Notes under the pieces: model-generated
Database searches by the model: none
What the model saw: only the letters and a program-made list of their open reading frames with translations
Told to the model about the DNA's origin: nothing
Assembly (NCBI RefSeq): GCF_001042905.1
Contig: NZ_JYLB01000003.1
Location: forward strand, 124,001 to 188,000
Direction: 5' to 3'
Source: Pseudomonas lini
GTDB taxonomy: Bacteria; Pseudomonadota; Gammaproteobacteria; Pseudomonadales; Pseudomonadaceae
Length of the DNA stretch: 64,000 nucleotides
Part shown: positions 1-8,862 of the stretch, one piece after another
How positions within the stretch are numbered: position 1 is the first letter of the stretch
How the letters are laid out: the number at the start of each line of letters is the position of its first letter
Translations under genes and position numbers: made by a program

Positions 1-13
1 TCGAGGCCTTCGG

Positions 14-84
14 CCTTCGCGAGCAAGCCCGCTCCCACAAGGGAACGCATTCCAAATGTGGGAGCGGGCTTGCTCGCGAAGGCG
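14..84. repeat. REP inverted pair
   Basis: Two head-to-head copies of the Pseudomonas REP unit (GTGGGAGCGGGCTTGCTCGC and its complement) about 17 bases apart. The open frame upstream of preT begins inside the second copy and reads MGAGLLAK, which is repeat sequence and not protein. The gene upstream lies outside the window. Confidence 0.9.
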
Positions 85-153
85 GCAGTCCTGACAACAC
101 AAAAACCAATGCCCACCAGAGGCAATACCTCAAATAACCGTGAGGCCAACACC

Positions 154-1521
154 GTGATCAAGACCCTGAACCACCTCCCGCATCCCCATGAGGACGCGGC
201 CGCCCTCGCCGGCCATTTCACCGATCTGGCGCCACCACTCAACGATCGTCAGGCGCATCTGGAAGCCTCGCGCTGCCTGTATTGCTACGACGCGCCGTGC
301 GTGAATGCCTGTCCGAGCGACATCGATATTCCGTCGTTCATCCGCAATATCCATCAGGAAAACGTTCAGGGAGCGGCACAGAAAATCCTTTCGGCGAACA
401 TCCTCGGCGGCAGTTGCGCCCGGGTCTGCCCGACGGAGATTCTTTGCCAGCAAGCCTGCGTGCGCAACAACGCCCAGGAATGCGCGCCGGTGCTGATCGG
501 CCTGTTGCAACGCTACGCCGTGGACAACGCACACTTCAGCGAACACCCGTTCCAACGCGCCGCCGCAACCGGCAAGCGCATCGCCGTGGTGGGTGCCGGC
601 CCGGCCGGTTTGTCCTGCGCGCACCGTAGCGCCATGCACGGCCATGACGTGGTGATTTTCGAGGCGCGGGAAAAGGCTGGCGGCCTCAACGAATACGGGA
701 TCGCCAAGTACAAACTGGTGGACGATTACGCGCAGAAGGAGCTTGAATTCCTGATGGGGATTGGCGGGATCGAGATTCGCCACGGGCAGAAGCTCGGCGA
801 CAACCTGACCCTCAGCGAACTGCATCAGCAATTCGACGCGGTGTTCCTCGGTCTTGGCCTGGCCGCCAGCAAACAGTTGGGACTGGCCCACGAGGATGCC
901 CCCGGCCTGCTCGCCGCCACCGACTACATCCGCGAACTGCGCCAGGCCGATGACCTGACGCAACTACCACTGGCCGAGCACTGCATTGTGCTCGGTGCCG
1001 GCAACACTGCCATCGACATGGCCGTGCAAATGGCCCGCCTCGGTGCCCGCGACGTGAATCTGGTGTACCGCCGCGGCGTCGAGGACATGGGCGCCACCGG
1101 TCACGAACAGGATATCGCCAAGGCCAATCAGGTGCGCCTGCTGACCTGGGCTCAACCGCAAAAAGTGCTGCTCGACGATCAGGGCAAGGTGCGCGGCATG
1201 CGCTTCGCCCGCACCCGGTTGGCGGAAGGTCGCCTGCAAACCACTGGCGAAACCTTTGAATTGGCCGCCGACGCGATCTTCAAAGCCATCGGCCAGGCTT
1301 TCGACGGCAGCGCCCTCGCCGATCCGCTGGCCCGTGAACTCAAGCGTCAGGGCGACCGCATCCTCGTCGATGAACAGCTGCGCACCAGCATTCCGGGCGT
1401 GTATGCCGGCGGCGACTGCACCAGCCTCGATCAGGACCTCACCGTGCAGGCCGTGCAGCACGGCAAGCTGGCCGCCGAGGCCATCAACGCTCAACTCATG
1501 CTCAACGTGGAGGCTGCGTAA
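154..1521 (+). CDS. preT: NAD-dependent dihydropyrimidine dehydrogenase, subunit PreT
   Basis: Flavin and iron-sulfur subunit that passes electrons between NADH and the pyrimidine-reducing PreA subunit, in the first step of reductive uracil/thymine breakdown in the cytoplasm. Two N-terminal four-cysteine clusters are visible (about C41/C44/C49/C53 and C88/C92/C98/C102), then an FAD-binding GAGPAG at about 147 and a second dinucleotide motif GAGNTA at about 281. The open frame starts at 58 inside a REP. I chose the GTG at 154, preceded by GAGG at good spacing, giving 455 residues and the family's usual N-terminus. It abuts preA with no gap (stop 1519-1521, ATG 1522), so the two are co-translated. 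Confidence 0.9.
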   Translation: MIKTLNHLPHPHEDAAALAGHFTDLAPPLNDRQAHLEASRCLYCYDAPCVNACPSDIDIPSFIRNIHQENVQGAAQKILSANILGGSCARVCPTEILCQQACVRNNAQECAPVLIGLLQRYAVDNAHFSEHPFQRAAATGKRIAVVGAGPAGLSCAHRSAMHGHDVVIFEAREKAGGLNEYGIAKYKLVDDYAQKELEFLMGIGGIEIRHGQKLGDNLTLSELHQQFDAVFLGLGLAASKQLGLAHEDAPGLLAATDYIRELRQADDLTQLPLAEHCIVLGAGNTAIDMAVQMARLGARDVNLVYRRGVEDMGATGHEQDIAKANQVRLLTWAQPQKVLLDDQGKVRGMRFARTRLAEGRLQTTGETFELAADAIFKAIGQAFDGSALADPLARELKRQGDRILVDEQLRTSIPGVYAGGDCTSLDQDLTVQAVQHGKLAAEAINAQLMLNVEAA

Positions 1522-2796
1522 ATGGCCGATCTCTCGATTGTTTTCGCCGGCATCAAGGCCCCCAATCCGTTCTGGCTGGCTTCCGCGCCGCCGACCGACA
1601 AAGCCTACAACGTGGTTCGCGCATTCGAGGCTGGCTGGGGCGGCGTGGTCTGGAAAACCCTGGGTGAGGACCCGGCGGCGGTCAACGTATCGTCGCGTTA
1701 CTCGGCGCACTTCGGGGCTAATCGGGAGGTGCTTGGTTTTAACAACATTGAACTGATCACCGACCGTTCGCTGGAAATCAACCTGCGGGAAATCACTCAG
1801 GTCAAAAAGGACTGGCCAGACCGCGCGCTGATCGTGTCGCTGATGGTGCCCTGCGTCGAAGAGTCGTGGAAAAACATCCTGCCGCTGGTGGAAGCCACCG
1901 GGGCCGATGGCATCGAACTGAATTTCGGCTGCCCCCACGGCATGCCGGAACGGGGCATGGGCGCGGCGGTCGGCCAGGTGCCGGAATACGTCGAGCAGGT
2001 CACCCGCTGGTGCAAGACTTATTGCTCGCTGCCGGTGATCGTCAAACTCACGCCAAACATCACCGACATCCGCGTCGCCGCCCGTGCCGCTTACCGGGGC
2101 GGGGCTGATGCGGTGTCGCTGATCAACACCATCAACTCGATCACCAGCGTCAATCTGGAGCGCATGGTCGCCAATCCCGCCGTCGGCAGCCAAAGCACCC
2201 ATGGTGGTTATTGCGGTTCGGCGGTGAAGCCGATTGCGCTGAACATGGTCGCCGAAATCGCCCGCGATCCGCAGACCCAAGGCTTGCCGATCTGTGGCAT
2301 TGGCGGCATCGGCAGCTGGCGCGATGCGGCGGAATTCATTGCCTTGGGCAGCGGCTCGGTGCAGGTGTGCACGGCGGCGATGCTGCATGGTTTCCGGATT
2401 GTCGAGGAGATGAAGGACGGTTTGTCACGCTGGATGGACAGTCAGGGCTACGCCAGTGTCTCGGAGTTTTCCGGACGTGCGGTGGGCAATACCACGGACT
2501 GGAAGTACCTGGACATCAACTATCAGGTGATTGCGAAGATTGATCAGGAGGCGTGCATCGGTTGCGGTCGTTGTCACATCGCTTGCGAAGATACCTCGCA
2601 CCAGGCGATTGCGAGCCTCAAGCAGGCGGACGGGACGCATAAATATGAAGTGATCGATGATGAGTGCGTGGGGTGCAATCTGTGTCAGATCACGTGTCCG
2701 GTGCAGGATTGCATCGAGATGGTGCCGATGGATACGGGCAAGCCGTTTCTGGATTGGAACCATGATCCGAGGAATCCGTACCATGTCGCGGTCTGA
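1522..2796 (+). CDS. preA: NAD-dependent dihydropyrimidine dehydrogenase, subunit PreA
   Basis: Catalytic subunit with a dihydroorotate-dehydrogenase-like FMN barrel (residues 1 to about 320) and a C-terminal 2x[4Fe-4S] ferredoxin domain. The active-site region NFGCPHG puts the catalytic cysteine at residue 137. The ferredoxin cysteines are C345/C348/C351/C355 and C382/C385/C388/C392, all intact. At 424 residues it has normal family length. With PreT it forms the enzyme that reduces uracil and thymine to dihydropyrimidines. Dihydropyrimidinase and the downstream amidohydrolase, usually nearby in Pseudomonas, are not in the window and may lie to the left. Confidence 0.95.
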   Translation: MADLSIVFAGIKAPNPFWLASAPPTDKAYNVVRAFEAGWGGVVWKTLGEDPAAVNVSSRYSAHFGANREVLGFNNIELITDRSLEINLREITQVKKDWPDRALIVSLMVPCVEESWKNILPLVEATGADGIELNFGCPHGMPERGMGAAVGQVPEYVEQVTRWCKTYCSLPVIVKLTPNITDIRVAARAAYRGGADAVSLINTINSITSVNLERMVANPAVGSQSTHGGYCGSAVKPIALNMVAEIARDPQTQGLPICGIGGIGSWRDAAEFIALGSGSVQVCTAAMLHGFRIVEEMKDGLSRWMDSQGYASVSEFSGRAVGNTTDWKYLDINYQVIAKIDQEACIGCGRCHIACEDTSHQAIASLKQADGTHKYEVIDDECVGCNLCQITCPVQDCIEMVPMDTGKPFLDWNHDPRNPYHVAV

Positions 2797-2817
2797 ACAC
2801 AGCGGCGCCTGAACTGA

Positions 2818-2919
2818 CGCCTTCGCGAGCAAGCCCGCTCCCACAGTGGATCACCTTCGCACACAAATCCTGTGTTCGCTAAAGATCTAATGTGGGAGCG
2901 GGCTTGCTCGCGAAGAGGC
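2818..2919. repeat. REP inverted pair between preA and the TetR gene
   Basis: Two inverted REP units separated by about 45 bases fill the space between the convergent preA and TetR genes. Such a pair can fold into a long hairpin and may act as a two-way transcription stop. Confidence 0.9.
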
Positions 2920-2939
2920 CAGCTGCAGCGCCGCAAACC

Positions 2940-3560
2940 TCAAGGCTCCAACCCGATCCCACGCAATATCACACTCGTCACCGTCTGCACCGCCCGCTCG
3001 AACTGCATGTCCGACAGCGGCTGGTGATCATTAAGAATATTCACCTGGTGATCAAAGTCGGCGTAATGCTGGGTCGAGGCCCAGATCATGTACAGCAGGC
3101 TGGAAGGCTCCACCGGCAGGATGCGTTTGTCCTCCACCCACTGGCGAATTTTCGCTTCTTTCATCTTGGCCCAGTCGTACAGGCTCGCATCCAGTTTCTC
3201 ACCCAGTGTCGGCGCACCGTGGATGATTTCGTTGGCCCAGACTTTCGAACCGTACGGCCGGCTGCGGGAATGGTTCATCTTGGCGCGAATGTAGCTGCTG
3301 AGCACCACTCGCGGGTCGTCGAACATCTCGAAGCACAGGGCGTCCTGCTTCCAGACCTCCAGCAAACCCAGCAGCACCGCGCTGTACAGTTCACTTTTGG
3401 TGCTGAAGTAATAATGCAGGTTGGAACGCGGCAGTTGCACTTCGGCGGCGATGTCGGCCATGGCGGTGCTGCCGAAACCTTTTTCGGCGAAGACTTTTTC
3501 GGCCCCCAGCAGAATTTTTTCGACGTTACTGCGACGAATCTCGATCTTGTGATTGCCCAT
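2940..3560 (-). CDS. TetR-family regulator, RutR-like
   Basis: 206-residue repressor-type protein. The N-terminal helix-turn-helix (about residues 10-55, with MADIAAEVQLPRSNLHYYF) is typical of TetR proteins. The C-terminal half resembles the ligand domain of RutR, the pyrimidine-responsive regulator. The open frame extends upstream to 3740 into a REP, but the ATG at 3560 preceded by GGGAG is the natural start. It is convergent with preA, so control of pyrimidine catabolism by a uracil- or thymine-like effector is a reasonable inference. The hexuronate genes on its other side are less likely targets, since uronate systems in pseudomonads usually use GntR-type regulators. Confidence 0.85.
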   Translation of the reverse strand: MGNHKIEIRRSNVEKILLGAEKVFAEKGFGSTAMADIAAEVQLPRSNLHYYFSTKSELYSAVLLGLLEVWKQDALCFEMFDDPRVVLSSYIRAKMNHSRSRPYGSKVWANEIIHGAPTLGEKLDASLYDWAKMKEAKIRQWVEDKRILPVEPSSLLYMIWASTQHYADFDHQVNILNDHQPLSDMQFERAVQTVTSVILRGIGLEP

Positions 3561-3662
3561 GAGGGCTCCCTGACAACAGCGTTGGTCAAGACTAGCATCC
3601 GCTCTGGATCGGGGCGACAAGGGAAAATACCGCCAACAATTTTCGCCCGAACACAAACCCCC

Positions 3663-3762
3663 TGTAGGAGCGAGGCTTGCCCGCGAAAGCGGTCTGTCAT
3701 TCAACATTGATGTCGGCTGACAGTCCCTCTTCGCGGGCAAGCCTCGCTCCTACAGGGGATGA
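3663..3762. repeat. REP inverted pair, TGTAGGAGCGAGGCTTGCC variant
   Basis: Two inverted units of a variant REP reading TGTAGGAGCGAGGCTTGCC, different from the common GTGGGAGCGGGCTTGC type in this window. The same variant recurs at 34229-34323. Confidence 0.9.
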
Positions 3763-3771
3763 GGTGCTCGA

Positions 3772-3853
3772 CAAGTCATCGTATAACTTGTGATTGACAT
3801 TCCTGCAAAGCCTCGCAAATAATCGCCGCCAATGTTGTACGACGACGTATAAC
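3772..3853 (+). promoter_or_regulatory. Porin promoter bracketed by two palindromic operator candidates
   Basis: A likely sigma-70 promoter, TTGACA (3794-3799) with AATAAT (3818-3823), is bracketed by two quasi-palindromes. CAAGTCATCGTATAACTTG lies at 3772-3790, just upstream of the -35. GTTGTACGACGACGTATAAC lies at 3834-3853, downstream of the likely transcription start. A related half site (CAAGTCAT) recurs upstream of udh. The shape fits a GntR/FadR-type repressor of uronate genes; this is inferred from layout, and no such regulator is encoded in the window. Confidence 0.55.
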
Positions 3854-3875
3854 AAAAATAACAATAACAAAAACC
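3851..3875 (+). promoter_or_regulatory. A-rich Crc/Hfq-type leader of the porin gene
   Basis: The leader carries a run of AAnAAnAA-like repeats (AACAAAAATAACAATAACAA) ending next to the ribosome binding site CAGGGAG. In Pseudomonas such CA motifs are the known targets of Hfq/Crc catabolite repression of translation. Confidence 0.5.
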
Positions 3876-3888
3876 AGGGAGCGTTACT

Positions 3889-5184
3889 GTGAGCAGACTC
3901 GCCCGCAATTCCTTCGCCAGCACCCCTCGCCCCACCTTCACCCGTCGCCATACCCTCAGCCTGATCGGTTGCAGCAGCCTGGCCCTCGCCCTGCCCATGA
4001 CCAGCCAGGCCGAAGGTTTCGTCGATGACGCCAAGGCCACGCTGAACCTGCGTAACGCCTACATCAATCGCAACTTCACCAACCCGAACAACGCCCAGGG
4101 CAAGGCTGAAGAGTGGACGCAAAACTTCATCCTCGACGCTAAATCCGGCTTCACCCAAGGCCCCGTCGGTTTCGGCGTGGATGTGCTTGGTATGTACTCG
4201 CAGAAGCTCGACGGCGGTAAGGGCACGGGCGGCACGCAGTTGCTGCCGATCCATGATGACGGTCGCCCCGCGGACAATTTCGGTCGTCTGGGTGTGGCGC
4301 TGAAAGCCAAAGTGTCGAAAACCGAATTGAAGGTCGGGGAATGGATGCCGGTGCTGCCGATCCTGCGCTCCGATGATGGTCGCTCGCTGCCGCAAACCTT
4401 CCGCGGCGGCCAGGTCACCTCCACCGAACTCAGCGGCCTGACGCTCTACGGCGGGCAGTTCCGCGGCAACAGCCCGCGCAATGACGCGAGCATGGAAGAC
4501 ATGTCGATGAACGGCAGAGGCGCGTTCACCTCCGACCGCTTCAACTTCGGCGGCGGCGAGTATGCGTTCAATGAAAAGCGCACGCAGGTCGGCGTCTGGT
4601 ACGCGGAACTCAGCGACATTTATCAGCAGCAGTATTTCAACCTGAGCCACAGCCAGCCCATGGGTGACTGGACCCTGGGTGCCAACCTCGGCTACTTCAT
4701 CGGCAAGGAAGACGGCAGCGCGCTGGCCGGCGACCTCGACAACAAAACCGCGTTCGCCTTGCTCTCGGCGAAATACGGCGGCAACACCTTCTATGTCGGC
4801 CTGCAAAAACTCACAGGCGACAGCGCCTGGATGCGCGTCAACGGCACCAGCGGCGGCACGCTGGCCAACGACAGTTACAACGCCAGTTATGACAACGCCA
4901 AGGAACGCTCCTGGCAGGTGCGTCACGACTACAACTTCGTCGCCCTCGGCATCCCCGGCCTGACGCTGATGAACCGCTACATCAGCGGCGATAACGTGCA
5001 CACCGGAGCGATCACCGACGGCAAGGAATGGGGCCGCGAATCGGAACTGGCCTACACCGTGCAAAGCGGCGCGCTGAAGAGCCTCAACGTCAAATGGCGC
5101 AATGCGACCATCCGCCGCGATTTCAGCACCAACGAATTTGATGAGAACAGGATCTTTATCAGTTACCCGATTTCGTTGTTGTAA
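3889..5184 (+). CDS. OprD-family outer-membrane porin
   Basis: 431-residue substrate-specific porin. It has a long basic N-terminus, a hydrophobic signal segment (about residues 24-40) and cleavage near SQAEG, followed by the OprD opening FVDDAKATLNLRNAYINRN. The C-terminus ends in beta strands. GTG start at 3889 with CAGGGAG upstream. It is first in the hexuronate gene set, so outer-membrane entry of glucuronate or galacturonate is the inferred role. A REP pair separates it from udh, and each has its own promoter. Confidence 0.88.
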   Translation: MSRLARNSFASTPRPTFTRRHTLSLIGCSSLALALPMTSQAEGFVDDAKATLNLRNAYINRNFTNPNNAQGKAEEWTQNFILDAKSGFTQGPVGFGVDVLGMYSQKLDGGKGTGGTQLLPIHDDGRPADNFGRLGVALKAKVSKTELKVGEWMPVLPILRSDDGRSLPQTFRGGQVTSTELSGLTLYGGQFRGNSPRNDASMEDMSMNGRGAFTSDRFNFGGGEYAFNEKRTQVGVWYAELSDIYQQQYFNLSHSQPMGDWTLGANLGYFIGKEDGSALAGDLDNKTAFALLSAKYGGNTFYVGLQKLTGDSAWMRVNGTSGGTLANDSYNASYDNAKERSWQVRHDYNFVALGIPGLTLMNRYISGDNVHTGAITDGKEWGRESELAYTVQSGALKSLNVKWRNATIRRDFSTNEFDENRIFISYPISLL

Positions 5185-5218
5185 GGCAGGACACCTTTTC
5201 AGGTTGGCATAAATCCCA

Positions 5219-5309
5219 TGTGGGAGCGGGCTTGCTCGCGAAGACGGCGGCACAGTCATTATTGATATCGCCTGGCACACCGCCTTCGCGAGCAAGCCCG
5301 CTCCCACAG
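5219..5309. repeat. REP inverted pair
   Basis: Inverted pair of the common REP unit between the porin gene and udh. Confidence 0.9.
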
Positions 5310-5367
5310 GTTCAGCGCACTCACGGGGGATGAACATGACCCTCCGTCAATTTCAACCAAAGTCGCG

Positions 5368-5425
5368 TTGACAAGCACCAGAAAGCCTAACAATACTTCG
5401 ACCAAGTCATACGACAACCTACAAC
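5368..5425 (+). promoter_or_regulatory. udh promoter with an operator half site
   Basis: TTGACA (5368-5373), 17 bases, then CAATAC (5391-5396) form a good sigma-70 promoter. Just downstream, at 5403-5425, lie CAAGTCAT and ACGACAACC, which share the half site and the ACGAC core with the two palindromes at the porin promoter. This suggests a common regulator. Confidence 0.5.
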
Positions 5426-5462
5426 AAACCCAATAACTACAATTTTCTGTTCAGGGATTTAC

Positions 5463-6275
5463 ATGACGACCACATCCCCATTCAATCGCCTGCTCCTGAC
5501 CGGCGCCGCCGGTGGCCTCGGTAAAGTCCTGCGCGAACGCCTGCGACCTTACGCCAACGTACTCCGTCTGTCGGACATCGCCGACATGGCACCGCCCATT
5601 GATGATCGCGAAGAAGTCGTGCCGTGCGACCTCTCCGACAAGCAAGCAGTACATCAACTGGTCGAAGGCGTGGATGCAATCCTGCATTTCGGCGGCGTGT
5701 CGGTGGAGCGTCCGTTCGAAGAGATTCTCGGCGCCAACATCTGCGGCGTATTTCATATCTACGAAGCGGCCCGTCGCCATGGCGTGAAACGGGTAATTTT
5801 CGCCAGTTCCAACCACGTCATCGGCTTTTACAAGCAGGACGAAACCCTCGACGCCCACTCCCCTCGCCGCCCGGACAGCTATTACGGCTTGTCCAAGTCC
5901 TACGGCGAAGACATGGCCAGTTTCTACTTCGATCGCTATGGCATCGAAACCGTCAGCATCCGCATTGGCTCCTCGTTCCCGGAACCACAGAACCGCCGAA
6001 TGATGAGCACCTGGCTAAGCTTCGACGACATGACCCAACTGCTCGAACGAGCGTTGTACACCCCGAATGTCGGCCACACCGTGGTGTACGGCATGTCCGA
6101 CAACAAGAGCATCTGGTGGGACAACCGATTCGCGGCGCACTTGGGTTATGCGCCACAGGACACGTCCGAGGTCTTCCGCGAAAAAGTCGAAGCCCAACCA
6201 ATGCCCGCCGAAGATGATCCGGCCCGGATTTATCAGGGTGGTGCCTTTGTCGCGGCCGGGCCGTTCGGCGACTGA
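5463..6275 (+). CDS. udh: Uronate dehydrogenase
   Basis: NAD-dependent short-chain-type dehydrogenase that oxidises D-glucuronate or D-galacturonate to the aldaro-lactone. The Rossmann motif TGAAGGLG lies at residues 13-20, the catalytic Ser region at about 115 (FASSNHVIG) and the Tyr-x-x-x-Lys pair at Y141/K145 (YGLSK). The 270-residue length matches known uronate dehydrogenases. First gene of a run continuing with the SMP-30 lactonase, TRAP transporter and epimerase. The start follows CAGGGATTTAC. Confidence 0.93.
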   Translation: MTTTSPFNRLLLTGAAGGLGKVLRERLRPYANVLRLSDIADMAPPIDDREEVVPCDLSDKQAVHQLVEGVDAILHFGGVSVERPFEEILGANICGVFHIYEAARRHGVKRVIFASSNHVIGFYKQDETLDAHSPRRPDSYYGLSKSYGEDMASFYFDRYGIETVSIRIGSSFPEPQNRRMMSTWLSFDDMTQLLERALYTPNVGHTVVYGMSDNKSIWWDNRFAAHLGYAPQDTSEVFREKVEAQPMPAEDDPARIYQGGAFVAAGPFGD

Positions 6276-6320
6276 ACCCTCGCCAATCCCCACATAACAA
6301 AGCCAAGGGAATGCGTTGCC

Positions 6321-7214
6321 ATGCAAGTCGAATTGATTGTCGATGCCCGCAATGCGGTCGGTGAAAGCCCGGTGTGGGTCCCCGAGGAAAACGCCCTGTA
6401 CTGGGTCGATATTCCGACCGGTGGATTACAGCGTTGGAATGCCGACAGCGGGCACGTTCACGCCTGGAAAGCCCCGCAAATGCTCGCCTGCATCGCTCGT
6501 CACAGCGCGGGTGGCTGGGTCGCCGGCATGGAAAGCGGATTCTTTCACCTGCACGCGCACAACGATGGCAGCCTCGACAGCGAACTGCTGGCCCACGTCG
6601 ATCACGCCCGTCCCGACATGCGCCTGAACGATGGCCGCTGTGATCGTCAGGGCCGTTTCTGGGCCGGCAGCATGGTGCTGAACATGGGCGCCAACGCCGC
6701 CGACGGCACGCTCTATCGCTACAGCGCCGGACAACCCGGGCCGCTCGACGCCCGGCTCAGCGGTTTCATCGTGCCCAACGGCCTGGGCTTCAGCCCGGAC
6801 GGCAAGACGATGTACCTCTCGGATTCGCACCCGAACGTGCAGCAGATCTGGGCCTTCGATTACGACATCGACAGCGGCACGCCATCCAACCGTCGACTGT
6901 TCGTCGACATGCATCACTTCCTTGGCCGCCCCGATGGCGCGGCAGTGGATGCCGAAGGTTGTTATTGGATCTGCGCCAACGACGCCGGGTTGATTCACCG
7001 TTTCACCCCCGATGGCCGACTGGATCGTTCGCTCCCCGTGCCGGTGAAGAAACCGACCATGTGCGCCTTCGGTGGCAGCCAGCTCGACACGTTGTTTGTG
7101 ACCTCGATCCGCCCCGCTGATGACCATGACGAACAGTCGCTGGCCGGCGGCGTGTTCGCCCTCAACCCCGGCGTCAAAGGCTTGCCGGAACCGGTGTTCA
7201 ACGAATTGCTTTAA
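6321..7214 (+). CDS. SMP-30/gluconolactonase-family lactone hydrolase
   Basis: 297-residue six-bladed beta-propeller of the SMP-30/gluconolactonase/LRE family. Typical metal-site elements are present: Glu15 in GESPVW, the LNDGRCDRQGRFWAG segment near residue 100, and VPNGLGFSPDG followed by LSDSHPN. Lying 45 bases after udh, it most likely opens the aldaro-lactone made by uronate dehydrogenase. Whether it hydrolyses or isomerises the lactone cannot be told from sequence. Confidence 0.9.
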   Translation: MQVELIVDARNAVGESPVWVPEENALYWVDIPTGGLQRWNADSGHVHAWKAPQMLACIARHSAGGWVAGMESGFFHLHAHNDGSLDSELLAHVDHARPDMRLNDGRCDRQGRFWAGSMVLNMGANAADGTLYRYSAGQPGPLDARLSGFIVPNGLGFSPDGKTMYLSDSHPNVQQIWAFDYDIDSGTPSNRRLFVDMHHFLGRPDGAAVDAEGCYWICANDAGLIHRFTPDGRLDRSLPVPVKKPTMCAFGGSQLDTLFVTSIRPADDHDEQSLAGGVFALNPGVKGLPEPVFNELL

Positions 7215-7238
7215 CCCCTCTGCTGCATCGCTGTGCCT

Positions 7239-7266
7239 TGAATAAAAAAAACAACAAGACTGGAGA
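7239..7266 (+). promoter_or_regulatory. A-rich Crc/Hfq-type leader of the TRAP genes
   Basis: AATAAAAAAAACAACAAGAC followed by the ribosome binding site TGGAG, just before the dctP-type start. It is of the AAnAAnAA type seen at other catabolic genes in this window. Confidence 0.45.
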
Positions 7267-7274
7267 CACAACCC

Positions 7275-8258
7275 ATGGACTTCAAACGCACCTTGCTCGC
7301 CGCCGCACTTCCCATCACTGCAGCACTCACCTTCACCCTCAGCAGCGCCGCCCAGGCGCTGGAAATCAAATTCGCCGACATCCACCCCGCCGGTTACCCG
7401 ACCGTGGTCGCCGAGGAACAACTGGGTAAAACCCTGGTGACCGACAGCAACGGCAAGCTGACTTTCAAGATGTTTGCCGGCGGTGTGCTCGGTTCGGAAA
7501 AAGAAGTCATCGAACAGGCCCAGGTCGGCGCTATTCAGATGGCTCGGGTCAGCCTCGGCATCGTCGGGCCGGTGGTACCGGACGTGAACGTGTTCAACAT
7601 GCCATTCGTGTTCCGCGACCAGGCGCACATGCGCAAAGTCATCGACGGTGAAGTCGGCGATGAGATCCTCGACAAGATCACCAACTCCGAATTCAATCTG
7701 GTCGCCCTGGCCTGGATGGACGGCGGCACGCGCAATATCTACACCAAAAAACCGGTACGCAGCCTCGCCGACCTCAAAGGCATGAAGATCCGCGTGCAAG
7801 GCAACCCGATGTTCATCGACACCATCAACGCCATGGGCGGCAACGGCATTGCCATGGACACTGGCGAGATCTTCAGTGCGTTGCAGACCGGGGTGATCGA
7901 CGGCGCGGAAAACAACCCGCCAACCCTGCTCGAACACAACCACTACCAGAACGCCAAGTTCTACAGCCTGACCGGGCACCTGATCCTGCCCGAGCCGATC
8001 GTGATGTCGAAAATCACCTGGGAAAAACTCAGCCCCGACCAGCAAGCGCTGGTGAAAAAAGCCGCCAAAGCCGCACAGGCCCAGGAGCGCACGCTGTGGG
8101 ATGCGAAGTCGGCCAGCAGTGAAGAAAAACTCAAGGCTGCCGGCGTCGAGTTCATCACCGTCGACAAAAAACCTTTCTATGAAGCCACGGCGTCGGTCCG
8201 GGAAAAATACGGCGCGCCTTACGCCGACCTGATCAAGCGCATCGAAGCCGTTCAGTAA
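7275..8258 (+). CDS. TRAP transporter, periplasmic substrate-binding protein (DctP/TAXI type)
   Basis: 327-residue extracytoplasmic solute receptor. A clear Sec signal peptide (residues 1 to about 30, ending SSAAQALE) precedes the DctP fold. Internal landmarks are the IRVQGNPMFIDTINAMGG and QTGVIDGAENNPPT segments; the latter carries conserved ligand-contact and dimer-region residues of the family. It is the binding component for the two permeases that follow. Uronate binding is inferred from udh upstream. Confidence 0.93.
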   Translation: MDFKRTLLAAALPITAALTFTLSSAAQALEIKFADIHPAGYPTVVAEEQLGKTLVTDSNGKLTFKMFAGGVLGSEKEVIEQAQVGAIQMARVSLGIVGPVVPDVNVFNMPFVFRDQAHMRKVIDGEVGDEILDKITNSEFNLVALAWMDGGTRNIYTKKPVRSLADLKGMKIRVQGNPMFIDTINAMGGNGIAMDTGEIFSALQTGVIDGAENNPPTLLEHNHYQNAKFYSLTGHLILPEPIVMSKITWEKLSPDQQALVKKAAKAAQAQERTLWDAKSASSEEKLKAAGVEFITVDKKPFYEATASVREKYGAPYADLIKRIEAVQ

Positions 8259-8334
8259 CCCTCCCTGCATTCATGAAAGGCCCGGCACCGTTGACGAGTG
8301 GATCGTCAGCGGCGCCCGGTTACGGTGAAACCCG

Positions 8335-8862
8335 ATGAAGAATCTGCTGCTGCGCATCAACGACAGGATTTACATGACCTGCATCTGGGTCGCCGGCCTG
8401 TCGGTCCTGACTATTTCCCTGATCATTCCCTGGGGCGTCTTCGCCCGATACGTCCTCGGTACCGGTTCCAGTTGGCCGGAGCCCACTGCGATTTTGCTGA
8501 TGATGGTCTTCACCTTCATCGGCGCCGCCGCCAGTTATCGCGCCGGTGCGCACATGGCCGTGGCCATGCTCACCGACCGCATGCCCCCCGAACTGCGCAA
8601 GACCATGAGCATCGTTTCGCAGCTGCTGATGGCGACCATTTGCCTGTTCATGGCCATCTGGGGCACCAAGCTCTGTATGTCCACCTGGAACCAGTTCATG
8701 AGCGCCCTGCCCACCCTGCGTGTGGGCATCACTTACATGCCGATCCCTGTGGGCGGTGTGCTTACGCTGATTTTCGTGCTGGAAAAACTCTTGCTCGGTG
8801 ACCAGAGCAACCGTCGGGTCGTGCGTTTCGATCTGGTTGAAGAAAGCGAAGGGGCGGCATGA
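8335..8862 (+). CDS. TRAP transporter small permease (DctQ type)
   Basis: 175-residue inner-membrane protein with four hydrophobic segments (about residues 17-40, 50-68, 93-118 and 137-155), the DctQ pattern. It pairs with the large permease, and its stop is immediately followed by the large permease ATG. A 76-base gap separates it from the binding-protein gene. Confidence 0.92.
   Translation: MKNLLLRINDRIYMTCIWVAGLSVLTISLIIPWGVFARYVLGTGSSWPEPTAILLMMVFTFIGAAASYRAGAHMAVAMLTDRMPPELRKTMSIVSQLLMATICLFMAIWGTKLCMSTWNQFMSALPTLRVGITYMPIPVGGVLTLIFVLEKLLLGDQSNRRVVRFDLVEESEGAA

Noticed and set aside
58..153. Longer PreT N-terminus beginning MGAGLLAK
   Set aside because: This is translated REP sequence; the same artefact opens frames at 2892, 21360, 28697 and 53064.
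3697..5337. 546-residue minus-strand frame antisense to the porin
   Set aside because: It opens in one REP pair and runs through another, and it is a GC-rich shadow of the OprD porin, which has signal peptide, ribosome site and family features.
6426..8270. 614-residue minus-strand frame across the lactonase and TRAP binding-protein genes
   Set aside because: It spans two clear genes and their gap on the other strand, with no recognisable motif.
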